Source of the DNA: Geomobilibacter sp964432205
Lineage (GTDB): Bacteria; Desulfobacterota; Desulfuromonadia; Geobacterales; DSM-12255
Length of the DNA: 64,000 nt
Assembly: GCA_964432205.1 (NCBI GenBank)
Contig: CAYSMK010000028.1
Location: forward strand, 5,020 to 69,019
Direction: 5' to 3'
Shown here: piece by piece, positions 43,603-51,434 of the stretch
How the letters are laid out: every line of letters starts with the position of its first letter
Position numbering within the stretch: the stretch's first letter is position 1
The notes under the pieces: model-generated
Told to the model about the DNA's origin: nothing
Databases searched by the model: none
Seen by the model: the letters and a program-made list of their open reading frames with translations, nothing else
Translations under genes and position numbers: made by a program

Positions 43603-44486
43603 ACGCCTATCTGGACCTCTTCCTCAGCTATCTTACCGTGGAGAAGGGGTTGACAAGAAACACGCTGGCGGCTTACAGTCGGGACATCGCCCGGTACCTC
43701 GATTATCTGGAGCAGAGCCGGATAACGGCCCCCGACATGATCCGTCCGCTGCAGGTGGCCGGTTTCATAGCGTCGCTCATGCAGGAAGGGCTTGCCCCCA
43801 GGAGCCGGGCCCGGTCACTGTCGGCCCTGCGGATGTTCCACAAGTTCCTGGTCAGGGAAGGGTACAGCGCTGCCAATCCGACGGCGGTGATCGAGTCCCC
43901 CCGCATGGTGCGCTCCCTGCCCCAGATACTTTCCGCCCGGGAGGTGGAGGCGCTCCTGGCCGGCCCTGCCGGCAACGAGCCGGCCGAGGTACGGGATCGG
44001 GCCATGCTCGAACTCCTGTATGCAACCGGGCTCAGGGTGTCGGAACTGGTGACGCTCCGGGTGCGGGACGTGAACCTTGCTGCCGGCTACCTGCTCACCC
44101 TTGGCAAGGGAGACAAGGAGCGGCTGGTCCCCATCGGCGATGCGGCCAGGGATGCCGTGCTCGCCTATCTCCGGCAGGTGCGGAGCGGGCAGGACCCGGC
44201 GGCTGACAACCCGTACCTGTTCCTGACCCGACTAAAGGACCGGATGACCCGCCAGGCCTTCTGGAACATCATCAAGAAGCGGGCAACGGCGGCCGGGATC
44301 AGGAAGAACATCTCTCCGCACACCCTGCGGCACTCCTTTGCCACCCATCTGCTGGAGAATGGCGCGGACCTGCGGAGCGTGCAGCTGATGCTGGGCCACG
44401 CGGACCTGGCAACGACGCAGATTTACACGCACATCACCCGAGAGCGGCTCAAAAGGCTCCATCAGGAGCTGCACCCCAGAGGATGA
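43599..44486 (+). CDS. xerD: Tyrosine recombinase XerD
   Basis: 295 residues, GTG start overlapping the glnD stop by four bases. Catalytic residues are Arg in TGLRVSELVTL, Lys in LGKGDKERLVPI, HxxR in HTLRHSFATH, His in LGHADLATTQIYTH and Tyr in IYTH. Together with XerC it resolves chromosome dimers at dif; XerC and XerD are hard to tell apart, so the D call is from the overall context and length. A 7-bp repeat array begins four bases after the stop. Confidence 0.9.
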   Translation: MNAYLDLFLSYLTVEKGLTRNTLAAYSRDIARYLDYLEQSRITAPDMIRPLQVAGFIASLMQEGLAPRSRARSLSALRMFHKFLVREGYSAANPTAVIESPRMVRSLPQILSAREVEALLAGPAGNEPAEVRDRAMLELLYATGLRVSELVTLRVRDVNLAAGYLLTLGKGDKERLVPIGDAARDAVLAYLRQVRSGQDPAADNPYLFLTRLKDRMTRQAFWNIIKKRATAAGIRKNISPHTLRHSFATHLLENGADLRSVQLMLGHADLATTQIYTHITRERLKRLHQELHPRG

Positions 44487-44490
44487 AAAC

Positions 44491-44560
44491 GGTTCAACGT
44501 TCCAAGTTCAAGGTTCAATGTTAATAACCTTGAACCTTGAAACTTGAACCTTGAACATTC
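44491..44560 (+). repeat. Ten-unit 7-bp repeat array after xerD stop
   Basis: Ten 7-bp words in phase: GGTTCAA-type units on the left (44491-44518) and AACCTTG-type units on the right (44526-44553), so the array is also an imperfect inverted repeat around TGTTAAT. It starts four bases after the xerD stop. Confidence 0.9.
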
Positions 44561-44577
44561 GTTGAAAGGAACCTTTG

Positions 44578-45786
44578 ATGAAATACGTGGTACTCCTCGG
44601 CGACGGCATGTCGGATGAAAAACTGGGGCAACTCGGTGGCAAGACCCCTTTGCAGGTGGCCAGGACCCCCAATCTGGACTATATGGCCAAGCGCGGTACG
44701 CTTGGTCTTGCCAGGACCGTTCCGCCGGGATTTTCACCGGGCAGCGACGTGGCCAATCTGTCGGTGTTCGGCTACGACCCCCAGACCTGCTATACCGGCC
44801 GGTCTCCCCTGGAGGCAGCCAGTATGGGGATTCACCTGGAGCCTGACGACGTGGCCTTCCGGGTCAACCTGGTCAATCTCCAGCCCCGCGGCAGCCGCCT
44901 GATCATGAACGACTACTGCAGCGGCCATATCAGTTCCGAAGAGGCCCTTGAGTTGGTGACCGCCCTGCAGCACGAGCTGGAGAGCCCTGAATTCCGGTTC
45001 TATCCGGGTGTCGGCTATCGCCACCTCATGGTGTGGCAGGGGGGGAAGGTCGATCTGATCACCACGCCGCCCCACGACATCACCGGCAAGGACATCCTCA
45101 ACCACCTCCCCCAGGGGGAGGGGAGCGCCAGGCTGATCGAGCTGATGAATTCGTCCCAGCTGCTGTTCCACAACCATCCCCAGTACCGGCAGCGGCTCGA
45201 CGCCGGCAAGGTGCCGGCCAATTCCATCTGGCTCTGGGGGCAGGGGAAGGCCCCGCGCATGCACTCCTTCAAGGAGAAGTTCGGCCTCTCCGGCGCCGTC
45301 ATTTCCGCCGTCGATCTGGTGCGGGGGATCGGCGTCTGCGCCGGCATGGAGATCATCAAGGTGCCCGGCGCCACCGGCTATATCGATACCAACTACGAAG
45401 GCAAGGCTGCGGCGGCACTGGAGGCCCTTGAACGGGTCGACTATGTCTATCTGCATGTCGAGGCGCCCGACGAGGCCGGCCATGCCGGCAACCTGGAGCA
45501 CAAGCTGCAGGCCATCGAGGATTTCGATGCCAAGGTGGTGGGGCCGGTCCTTGAGGGAATCAGGAAGTTCGGGGACTACCGGGTGCTCAGCACCCCCGAC
45601 CACCCGACGCCGCTCGCCCGGATGACCCATACCGCTTCGCCGGTGCCGTTCATCCTCTACGCCGGCGAGGAGGCGGAAAAGCAGGGGATTGCCGGTTACG
45701 ACGAAGACACTGCCGCTGCAACCGGGGTGATGGTGGAGAAGGGGTACCGCCTGATGGAGATGATGCTGGGGCGGTTGAGTTGGTGA
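44578..45786 (+). CDS. apgM: 2,3-bisphosphoglycerate-independent phosphoglycerate mutase (archaeal-type)
   Basis: 402 residues from ATG 44578 (AAAGGA upstream). Alkaline-phosphatase fold with VVLLGDGMSDE (metal site) at the N-terminus, GSDVANLSVFGYDP (Ser nucleophile region) and late metal residues in HVEAPDEAGHAGN and TPDHPTPLARMTHTASP. It interconverts 2- and 3-phosphoglycerate in glycolysis. The last codons LSW and stop lie in the first unit of an 8-bp repeat array. Confidence 0.93.
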   Translation: MKYVVLLGDGMSDEKLGQLGGKTPLQVARTPNLDYMAKRGTLGLARTVPPGFSPGSDVANLSVFGYDPQTCYTGRSPLEAASMGIHLEPDDVAFRVNLVNLQPRGSRLIMNDYCSGHISSEEALELVTALQHELESPEFRFYPGVGYRHLMVWQGGKVDLITTPPHDITGKDILNHLPQGEGSARLIELMNSSQLLFHNHPQYRQRLDAGKVPANSIWLWGQGKAPRMHSFKEKFGLSGAVISAVDLVRGIGVCAGMEIIKVPGATGYIDTNYEGKAAAALEALERVDYVYLHVEAPDEAGHAGNLEHKLQAIEDFDAKVVGPVLEGIRKFGDYRVLSTPDHPTPLARMTHTASPVPFILYAGEEAEKQGIAGYDEDTAAATGVMVEKGYRLMEMMLGRLSW

Positions 45787-45807
45787 GTTGGTGAGTTGGT
45801 GAGTTGG
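45776..45807 (+). repeat. 8-bp repeat array across the apgM stop
   Basis: TGAGTTGG four times in tandem at 45776, 45784, 45792 and 45800. The first copy encodes the end of ApgM and the second begins with the TGA stop. Confidence 0.9.
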
Positions 45808-45846
45808 GATGCCGATAACTCGACTACTTACCGATTCTCAGGGGGT

Positions 45847-46482
45847 ATGGTGAAAACCAGGGAATTCTTCACCACTGACGAGCTGGAACGTATCCGCCGC
45901 ACGGTGGATGCTGCCGAGTCGGCGACAGCCGGCGAGATTGCCACCATGGTGGTTTCTGCCAGCGATCCCTACCGGGAGGGGACGGTGCTCGGCGGACTCC
46001 TTCTGGCCGGCTTTGTCGCGTTCCTGCTGAGCGTTCTCCTCCATCACATTACGGTCTGGTTCTACGTGCCGGTCACGGTAGTGCTCGCGTTCCCCTCCTG
46101 CGCCCTGTTTCGTGCCTTTCCCCGTCTCAGGCTTCCGTTCGTGGCCCGTTCCCGCATCCGGGAGGCGGTCAGGGAACGGGCGCTCAGGGCCTTTTACGAA
46201 AAGGGCCTCTACCGGACCCGGGACGCCACCGGCATCCTCATCTTCATCTCACTCCTGGAGCATACCGTCTGGATACTCGGTGACCGGGGGATCAACGAAC
46301 GGATCACCCAGGAAACCTGGCAGGAGCTGTCCGCCGATCTGTCCCGGGGGATTCGGGCCGGTGAGGGCTGTGACGCGCTCTGCCGGACCATCACCCGCTG
46401 CGGGGCGATCCTTGCCGAACATTTCCCCCTCAAGACCGGCGACACCAATGAACTGACCGATCAGGTGTTGTACGAGCGCTAG
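45847..46482 (+). CDS. TPM domain membrane protein
   Basis: 211 residues from ATG 45847 (AGGGGG upstream). N-terminal TPM region (TTDELERIRRTVDAAESATAGEIATMVV), two or three membrane helices (about 58-80 and 84-100), and a C-terminal TPM continuation (GRYRTRDATGILIFISLLEHTVWILGDRGINERI, in pieces). TPM proteins take part in membrane or photosystem repair in other organisms; the bacterial role is unclear. Confidence 0.85.
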   Translation: MVKTREFFTTDELERIRRTVDAAESATAGEIATMVVSASDPYREGTVLGGLLLAGFVAFLLSVLLHHITVWFYVPVTVVLAFPSCALFRAFPRLRLPFVARSRIREAVRERALRAFYEKGLYRTRDATGILIFISLLEHTVWILGDRGINERITQETWQELSADLSRGIRAGEGCDALCRTITRCGAILAEHFPLKTGDTNELTDQVLYER

Positions 46483-46556
46483 CATCAATACGATAAGCCA
46501 ACGTCAACTCACCAGGCGCGTCCCCTTCCTCTCGCAACGGCATCCCGAATCCAGCC

Positions 46557-47483
46557 TCAGTGTACCTTCCCCTTTTTGCCGGCGATGACTATGGAGGCGA
46601 GAATGGAGATGGTCAGCACCCCGACGATGACCCCGAGTGAAAAGAAGATGGGGATATGATAGAGATCGGTCAGGAGCATCTTGACTCCCACAAAGGCCAG
46701 GATGAACGATATCCCCAGTTTCAGATAGGCAAACATCTCCATGACATGGGCCAGCAGGTAATAGAGGGACCTGAGGCCCATGATCGCGAAGACATTGGAT
46801 GTGTAGACAATGAACGGATCATGGGTGACTGCCAGCACCGCCGGGATGGAGTCCACGGCAAAGATCACGTCGCTTGACTCAACTACCAGGAGGGTCAGAA
46901 ACAGCGGCGTGGCCGCGAGAATCCCCCCTTTTCTGATAAAGAACCGGTCGTCCCTGATCCGCTTGGTTATCGGGACGAATTTTCTTACCAGCCTTACCAG
47001 CAGATTCTTTTCCGGCTCGATCTTCTCCTCGCCGCCGAATGCCATCTTTAGCCCCGTAAAGACGAGCAGGGCTCCAAAGACGAAAATCATCCAGTGAAAA
47101 CGCTCGATCAGCTCGATACCCACCAGGATGAAAAACGCCCTCATCACCAGGGCGCCGATGATCCCCCATTTGAGGATCTTCGGCTGGTGCGCCTTGGTAA
47201 TATGGAAATAATTGAAAATCATGATGAAGACGAAGAGGTTGTCTACCGAGAGGGACTCTTCAATGATATAGCCGGTGAAGAACTCCAGCGCCTTGGTCGG
47301 ACCGAGAACAAAATACACCCCGACATTGAAGATAACCGCAAGGCTGACCCAGACCATGGTCCAGGTCAGGGCCTCGCGGAATTTGATCTCGTGGGATTTC
47401 CTATTGAACACCCCCAGGTCGAGGACGAACATTATGGTCATCAGGACGGCAAAACCGGCCCACATCATGGTTTGAGAGGTCAC
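46557..47483 (-). CDS. TerC family integral membrane protein
   Basis: 308 residues from GTG 47483 (GAAGGAG upstream). About eight membrane helices, with the conserved motif IIEESLSVDNLFVFIMIF and VVESSDVIFAVDSIPAVLAVTHDPFIVYTSN in pieces; the acidic residues in helices are thought to bind metal. TerC/Alx members are linked to tellurite resistance, Mn export or redox stress. No Mn riboswitch is visible upstream. Confidence 0.9.
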   Translation of the reverse strand: MTSQTMMWAGFAVLMTIMFVLDLGVFNRKSHEIKFREALTWTMVWVSLAVIFNVGVYFVLGPTKALEFFTGYIIEESLSVDNLFVFIMIFNYFHITKAHQPKILKWGIIGALVMRAFFILVGIELIERFHWMIFVFGALLVFTGLKMAFGGEEKIEPEKNLLVRLVRKFVPITKRIRDDRFFIRKGGILAATPLFLTLLVVESSDVIFAVDSIPAVLAVTHDPFIVYTSNVFAIMGLRSLYYLLAHVMEMFAYLKLGISFILAFVGVKMLLTDLYHIPIFFSLGVIVGVLTISILASIVIAGKKGKVH

Positions 47484-47785
47484 TTGAAACTCCTTCGGGG
47501 GGGATTGTGGGGACGTGGTATCGTGGCCGGGCTTAAGCTTGAATCGGGTTCTGCATCAAGCTCTCCGGTTGTCCTCATGATTCTGACAAGAGTAGTATCA
47601 CAAATGCCACTGGCGAAAAATCTTTTATTAAATGTTACAGCACGTCATATCCGCCCACCAAAACAGGCCAGGGTAGCCAGCCTGAAAACGACCACGGTCC
47701 GGACCCACTGCGTGCCGGTCAGGACCGTGAATGTGGCGAAAAGTCCCTGCCACTGATTGTTCTTCCGGAATTTAATGAAATAGCT
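47484..47785. other. Intergenic stretch with nothing recognised
   Basis: Between the divergent TerC gene and the helicase promoter. I saw no gene, RNA or yybP-ykoY-like motif. A promoter for TerC must lie here, but no strong match was found. Confidence 0.4.
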
Positions 47786-47814
47786 TGCCTTTTCGACTTT
47801 GCGCCGTTATAGTG
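47786..47814 (+). promoter_or_regulatory. Sigma-70 promoter of the DEAD-box helicase
   Basis: TTGCCT (47786-47791), a 17-bp spacer and TATAGT (47809-47814). The predicted leader to the helicase start is about 215 bases, long for a bacterial gene and common for cold-induced RNA helicases. Confidence 0.7.
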
Positions 47815-48036
47815 CCGTCAGACTGTCACACAAACGACGGCACGGTGTCCGTCGTTTCCTTGTAATCATCGCTTTAGCCCCCCTGCATCACTTTCCTCAA
47901 GATGGCAGAACGCATGGCTGGCGAAGATTTTTTTGTTGCAGCCTGTACGCGTTTTTGCCGCCCCGTTCATGGATCAATTGCTGGTCCGGTGGCTGTGCGC
48001 GTCTGTTTGTCGCCTACACCACCGAAAGGACACAGC

Positions 48037-49386
48037 ATGACTTTTGCAGAACTCGGCCTCAACCCCTCCATCCTCAAGGCGGTCACCGCCTGTGGCTACA
48101 CAACCCCCTCGCCGGTACAGGAACAGGCAATACCCCTCGTTCGCGCCGGCCATGACCTGATCGCCACGGCCGGTACCGGCACCGGGAAGACTGCCGCGTT
48201 TGTGCTGCCGGCCCTGGAGCGCCTGTCCACCCCGTCAACCCTCCCCGGCAAAGGGCCGCGGCTGCTGGTACTTACCCCGACCAGGGAACTGGCACAGCAG
48301 GTCATGGATGCGGCCCGCAACTACGGCGGGTTCATGCGGCTACGGTGCGGCTCGATCCTCGGCGGCATGCCGTACCGGGATCAGCTCAGGCTCCTCTCCG
48401 GGCCGGTGGATATCATCGTTGCCACGCCGGGCCGGCTGGTGGACCACCTGGACCGGGGGAGCATCAAGTTCGACCGCCTGGAGATGCTGGTGCTGGACGA
48501 GGCCGACCGGATGCTGGACATGGGGTTCAGCGAGGACGTGGAGCGGATCGTCGGCTCGGCGCCGGAAAACCGTCAGACCCTCATGTTCACCGCTACCATG
48601 GACTCGACCGTCGACAAGCTGGCCAGGCGGATGCTGCGCGATCCCCGGCGGGTGGAACTGACCGCGAGTGCACCGTCCCACCAGCTGATCGACCAGCGGT
48701 TGCACGTTGCCGATAACCTGCATCACAAAAAGGCGATGCTCAGGCACCTGATCAACGACAAGAGCCTGTCCCGGGCCATCATCTTTTCCGCCACCAAGCG
48801 GGATGCCGATGAGCTGGCTCAGGAGCTGTGCCGGAACGGCCACTCTGCCGCGGCCCTGCATGGAGACATGAACCAGGCGGCCCGCAACCGGACCATATCC
48901 AACGTGAAGGCCGGCAGGGTGCGACTGCTGGTGGCTACCGACGTGGCAGCGCGGGGTCTGGACGTGAACGGCATCAGTCACGTCATCAACTTCGACCTTC
49001 CCCGCTTTGCCGAGGATTACGTCCATCGTATCGGCCGCACCGGTCGCGCCGGGGCGACCGGTACCGCCATCTCCTTTGTCTCCCAGTCCGAGTTGGCCTA
49101 TCTGGACCGGATCGAGCGATTCATCGGCAAGGAATTGCCGCAGCATTCCCTGGAAGGGCACGAGCCGATGACAGCGCTCCGTCGCGTCGGCCGTGGCAAC
49201 GGTGCCGGCCGTGGGCGTAGCGGTGCGCCGTCCGGCAAGGGCGGTAAAGGGTATGCCAATGCCGGCGGCGCGGCCAAGAGCGGCGGCAAGCCATGGAGCA
49301 ATGACCGCAAGGGGCCGGGCAGCCGGACCGGCGGCCAGCACAAGCCGGTCGTGGTAGAGTACCGGAACCGGCGCTCGGACATCTAG
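48037..49386 (+). CDS. DEAD-box ATP-dependent RNA helicase, RhlE type
   Basis: 449 residues from ATG 48037 (AAAGGA upstream); an in-frame ORF upstream has no similarity. Motifs: Q motif (SPVQEQAI), motif I ATAGTGTGKTAAF, VLTPTRELAQQ, DEAD in VLDEADRMLDMGF, SAT replaced by TAT in MFTATMD, ATDVAARGLDV and HRIGRTGRAG. A Gly/Arg/Lys-rich tail (about 395-449) may help RNA binding. It resolves RNA structure, often in cold. A terminator lies after the gene. Confidence 0.93.
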   Translation: MTFAELGLNPSILKAVTACGYTTPSPVQEQAIPLVRAGHDLIATAGTGTGKTAAFVLPALERLSTPSTLPGKGPRLLVLTPTRELAQQVMDAARNYGGFMRLRCGSILGGMPYRDQLRLLSGPVDIIVATPGRLVDHLDRGSIKFDRLEMLVLDEADRMLDMGFSEDVERIVGSAPENRQTLMFTATMDSTVDKLARRMLRDPRRVELTASAPSHQLIDQRLHVADNLHHKKAMLRHLINDKSLSRAIIFSATKRDADELAQELCRNGHSAAALHGDMNQAARNRTISNVKAGRVRLLVATDVAARGLDVNGISHVINFDLPRFAEDYVHRIGRTGRAGATGTAISFVSQSELAYLDRIERFIGKELPQHSLEGHEPMTALRRVGRGNGAGRGRSGAPSGKGGKGYANAGGAAKSGGKPWSNDRKGPGSRTGGQHKPVVVEYRNRRSDI

Positions 49387-49420
49387 CCGTTATCGGACAA
49401 GTGAAGCGGTAGAAAAGAAA

Positions 49421-49452
49421 AAAGGGCCTGCGAGTGTGCAGGCCCTTTTTTT
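49421..49452 (+). terminator. Intrinsic terminator after the helicase
   Basis: AAAGGGCCTGC (49421-49431) pairs with GCAGGCCCTTT (49438-49448), with a six-base loop and seven or more T. The A-run on the other side makes it bidirectional. Confidence 0.92.
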
Positions 49453-49513
49453 CGTAAACTATTTCTACTTTGTCATATTCAGCCTCCGTCCCATCGGGAC
49501 AGAATGCTTGTAG

Positions 49514-49533
49514 CCGGGGGATTAATCCCCCGG
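49514..49533. repeat. 20-bp perfect palindrome
   Basis: Two C, GGGGG, ATTAAT, CCCCC, two G: symmetric over 20 bp. It lies between the convergent helicase and tolC genes. No T-run; purpose unknown. Confidence 0.7.
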
Positions 49534-49572
49534 TCCCCGAGGGCTGATGACGACTTATTCACTCAACAGCTC

Positions 49573-50859
49573 CTACAGCTGTCCCAGTGCCCTCTTTACC
49601 CTGGCTGTTGCCACCTGGTGATCGAATACGGCCCGGTAGAAGTCGGTCCTGGTCTGGGAGGCGAGGGTCTGGGCATCGATGACCTCGGTGGCGGTACCGA
49701 CCTGTGCCTGGTAGCGGTCCTTGTTGATCCTGAGGTTTTCCTCGCTCTGGGTGATGGCCTGTCTGGCGGTCTCGATCCGCTGCGCAGCGACCCCCATGTC
49801 GTTTCTGGCCGTGGCAAGCTCAAGCCGTATCGATTCTTCCAGGTTTCTCAAGAGCTCTTTCTCCCGTGACAACTGCAGCACGTTCCGGCGGTAACCGGCA
49901 GTGGTGGCGTAGCCGTCAAACAGATTCACCTTGAGTCCGACGGTTGCCGCCATGATGGCCTGTTCCCTGGCTTTGTCGTTTTGCAGGTAGTCGAAGGAGA
50001 GGCGGGTGAAAATCTCCGGATAGTAGCTGCTGCGGCTATCACTGACCGCCGCCTCGCCGGCCGCGATCTGTTTCTGCTGGGCCACAAGTTCTGCCCGTAG
50101 AGAGACATCCGCCGTGCTCTCCTGGGGGGGTGTCGCGTCAGGTGCTGCCGACAGTTCCCCCCGGAATGCGGCTGGCTGACCGGTCAGGTAGTTGAGGGTG
50201 AGCCAACCGTTGGCCAGGGCATTCCCAGTAGCCAGTCGTTGCTGGCGGCTGGCTGCCAGCTTTACGTCGGCCTGGAGCACGTCGTTGCGGGTCACGACCC
50301 CCTGCTCGAAGAGGATGCGGGCGACCCGCAGGTGATCCTCCCGCTGGCGGATTTCGTCCTCGGCAGTCTGGAGAAGTCGTTCCTGTTCCAGGATGCCGTA
50401 GTAGGCACGCACCACCTGAAGAAACAGCTCCTGCTCCTGTGCCCGGTAACCTGCCGCCACCGACTCACGCCGAAGGCTTGCCTGGCGGCGCCGGTCGCCG
50501 GTGCGGCCGAAATCGTACAGGGTCTGATAGATGGCGAGATTGGCAAAGCCATAATCAGCCTGCTGGGTCTCCTGGGTCAGGAGGCCGATCTTTACCGCCT
50601 GGGGTTCCAGTTGGGCCGTGTAGCCGCCCTGGATGTCGATGCGCGGATAGGCACCGCTTCCCGCCACCGTGATGCTCTCGGCGGCGATCTTTTCGTCATG
50701 GCGTGCCACCGCCAGTTCCGGATTCCTGCTGGCGGCCAGTTTCAGGCAGTCCGCAAGGGTGACGGTGTCGGCAGCGGCGGCAGCGGCGGCAGTGGCGGCA
50801 GTGGCGGCGGTGGCCAGGAGGAGCAGGCCGGTCAACGCGGCGCCTATGGAGCGTTTCAT
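49573..50859 (-). CDS. TolC family outer-membrane efflux protein
   Basis: 428 residues. Signal peptide with a long Ala/Thr stretch encoded by short GGC/GGT-type repeats (about 12-35). The rest is the TolC-type coiled-coil tunnel in two repeats (LAASRNPELAVARHDEKIAAESI and later ENLRINKDRYQAQVGTATEV). It forms the outer-membrane exit of an efflux or secretion pump. Its start overlaps the marR stop by four bases (ATGA), but no inner-membrane pump or adaptor gene is downstream; the gene ends next to the helicase terminator. Confidence 0.88.
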   Translation of the reverse strand: MKRSIGAALTGLLLLATAATAATAAAAAAADTVTLADCLKLAASRNPELAVARHDEKIAAESITVAGSGAYPRIDIQGGYTAQLEPQAVKIGLLTQETQQADYGFANLAIYQTLYDFGRTGDRRRQASLRRESVAAGYRAQEQELFLQVVRAYYGILEQERLLQTAEDEIRQREDHLRVARILFEQGVVTRNDVLQADVKLAASRQQRLATGNALANGWLTLNYLTGQPAAFRGELSAAPDATPPQESTADVSLRAELVAQQKQIAAGEAAVSDSRSSYYPEIFTRLSFDYLQNDKAREQAIMAATVGLKVNLFDGYATTAGYRRNVLQLSREKELLRNLEESIRLELATARNDMGVAAQRIETARQAITQSEENLRINKDRYQAQVGTATEVIDAQTLASQTRTDFYRAVFDHQVATARVKRALGQL

Positions 50860-51281
50860 GTCCCCTCCGGTCGACGGAGCTTGTCCAGGATGCGCTTGAG
50901 GGTGCTGAGCTCATCAGCGCTGATGCCGGCCACGAACCTGGCCTGTACCAGCTCGGACAGCGGACAGAGTTCGGCCTGCAGCCGTTTTCCTTCCTGCGTC
51001 AGAAAGATCTGGTAGGCCCGCCGGTCTTCCGGGTGCGGGCGGCGTTCCACCAGCCCCATTTTCGCCAGACGGTCGATCAGCCCCCCCATGGTGGTCCGGT
51101 CGATATGCGCCCGTGCCGACAGTTCCGCCTGGGAGAGGCCGTCTTCCTGCCAGAGAAAGCCGAGGAGCCCGAACTGCCGGGGGGTGAGGTTGAAGCGGTC
51201 GAATTCTTCCTTGAAGATTGCGCAGGCGCGCTGATACGCCTTGGCCAGCAGGAACCCGACACTCTTGTCGATTTCGCTCAT
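50856..51281 (-). CDS. MarR family transcription regulator
   Basis: 141 residues, winged helix with the MarR opening (SVGFLLAKAYQRACAIFKEEFDRFNLTPRQ), the recognition region LSQAELSARAHIDRTTMGGLIDRL and the wing PHPEDRRAYQIFLT. Represses a target in response to small aromatic or thiol-reactive ligands. Upstream of and overlapping tolC, so probably controls it. Confidence 0.9.
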   Translation of the reverse strand: MSEIDKSVGFLLAKAYQRACAIFKEEFDRFNLTPRQFGLLGFLWQEDGLSQAELSARAHIDRTTMGGLIDRLAKMGLVERRPHPEDRRAYQIFLTQEGKRLQAELCPLSELVQARFVAGISADELSTLKRILDKLRRPEGT

Positions 51282-51395
51282 GGGTATGACCTCGCGGTGA
51301 GATACGCATTATACGGGTAGTCAGTATGCTGTCAATGAGGTTTGGCGAAGCGCAGGCAGGTGAGGGGTGGAAAGGGTGGGGAGGAGAGAGCAGTG

Positions 51396-51434
51396 CATTC
51401 CCCCTCTTGGGTTAAGAGGGGGGTAGGGGGAGTT
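51396..51434 (-). repeat. 38-bp dispersed palindromic repeat, copy 2
   Basis: Reads AACTCCCCCT, ACCCCCTCTTAAC, CCAAGAGGGGG and AATG on the minus strand, nearly identical to 16626-16664. It abuts the moeA stop (51433-51435). Confidence 0.8.

Noticed and set aside
44491..44560. Repeat array that could be mistaken for a CRISPR
   Set aside because: The unit is 7 bp with no spacers; there are no cas genes.
47484..47785. Mn riboswitch (yybP-ykoY) upstream of TerC
   Set aside because: The conserved core could not be found on the minus strand upstream of the start.
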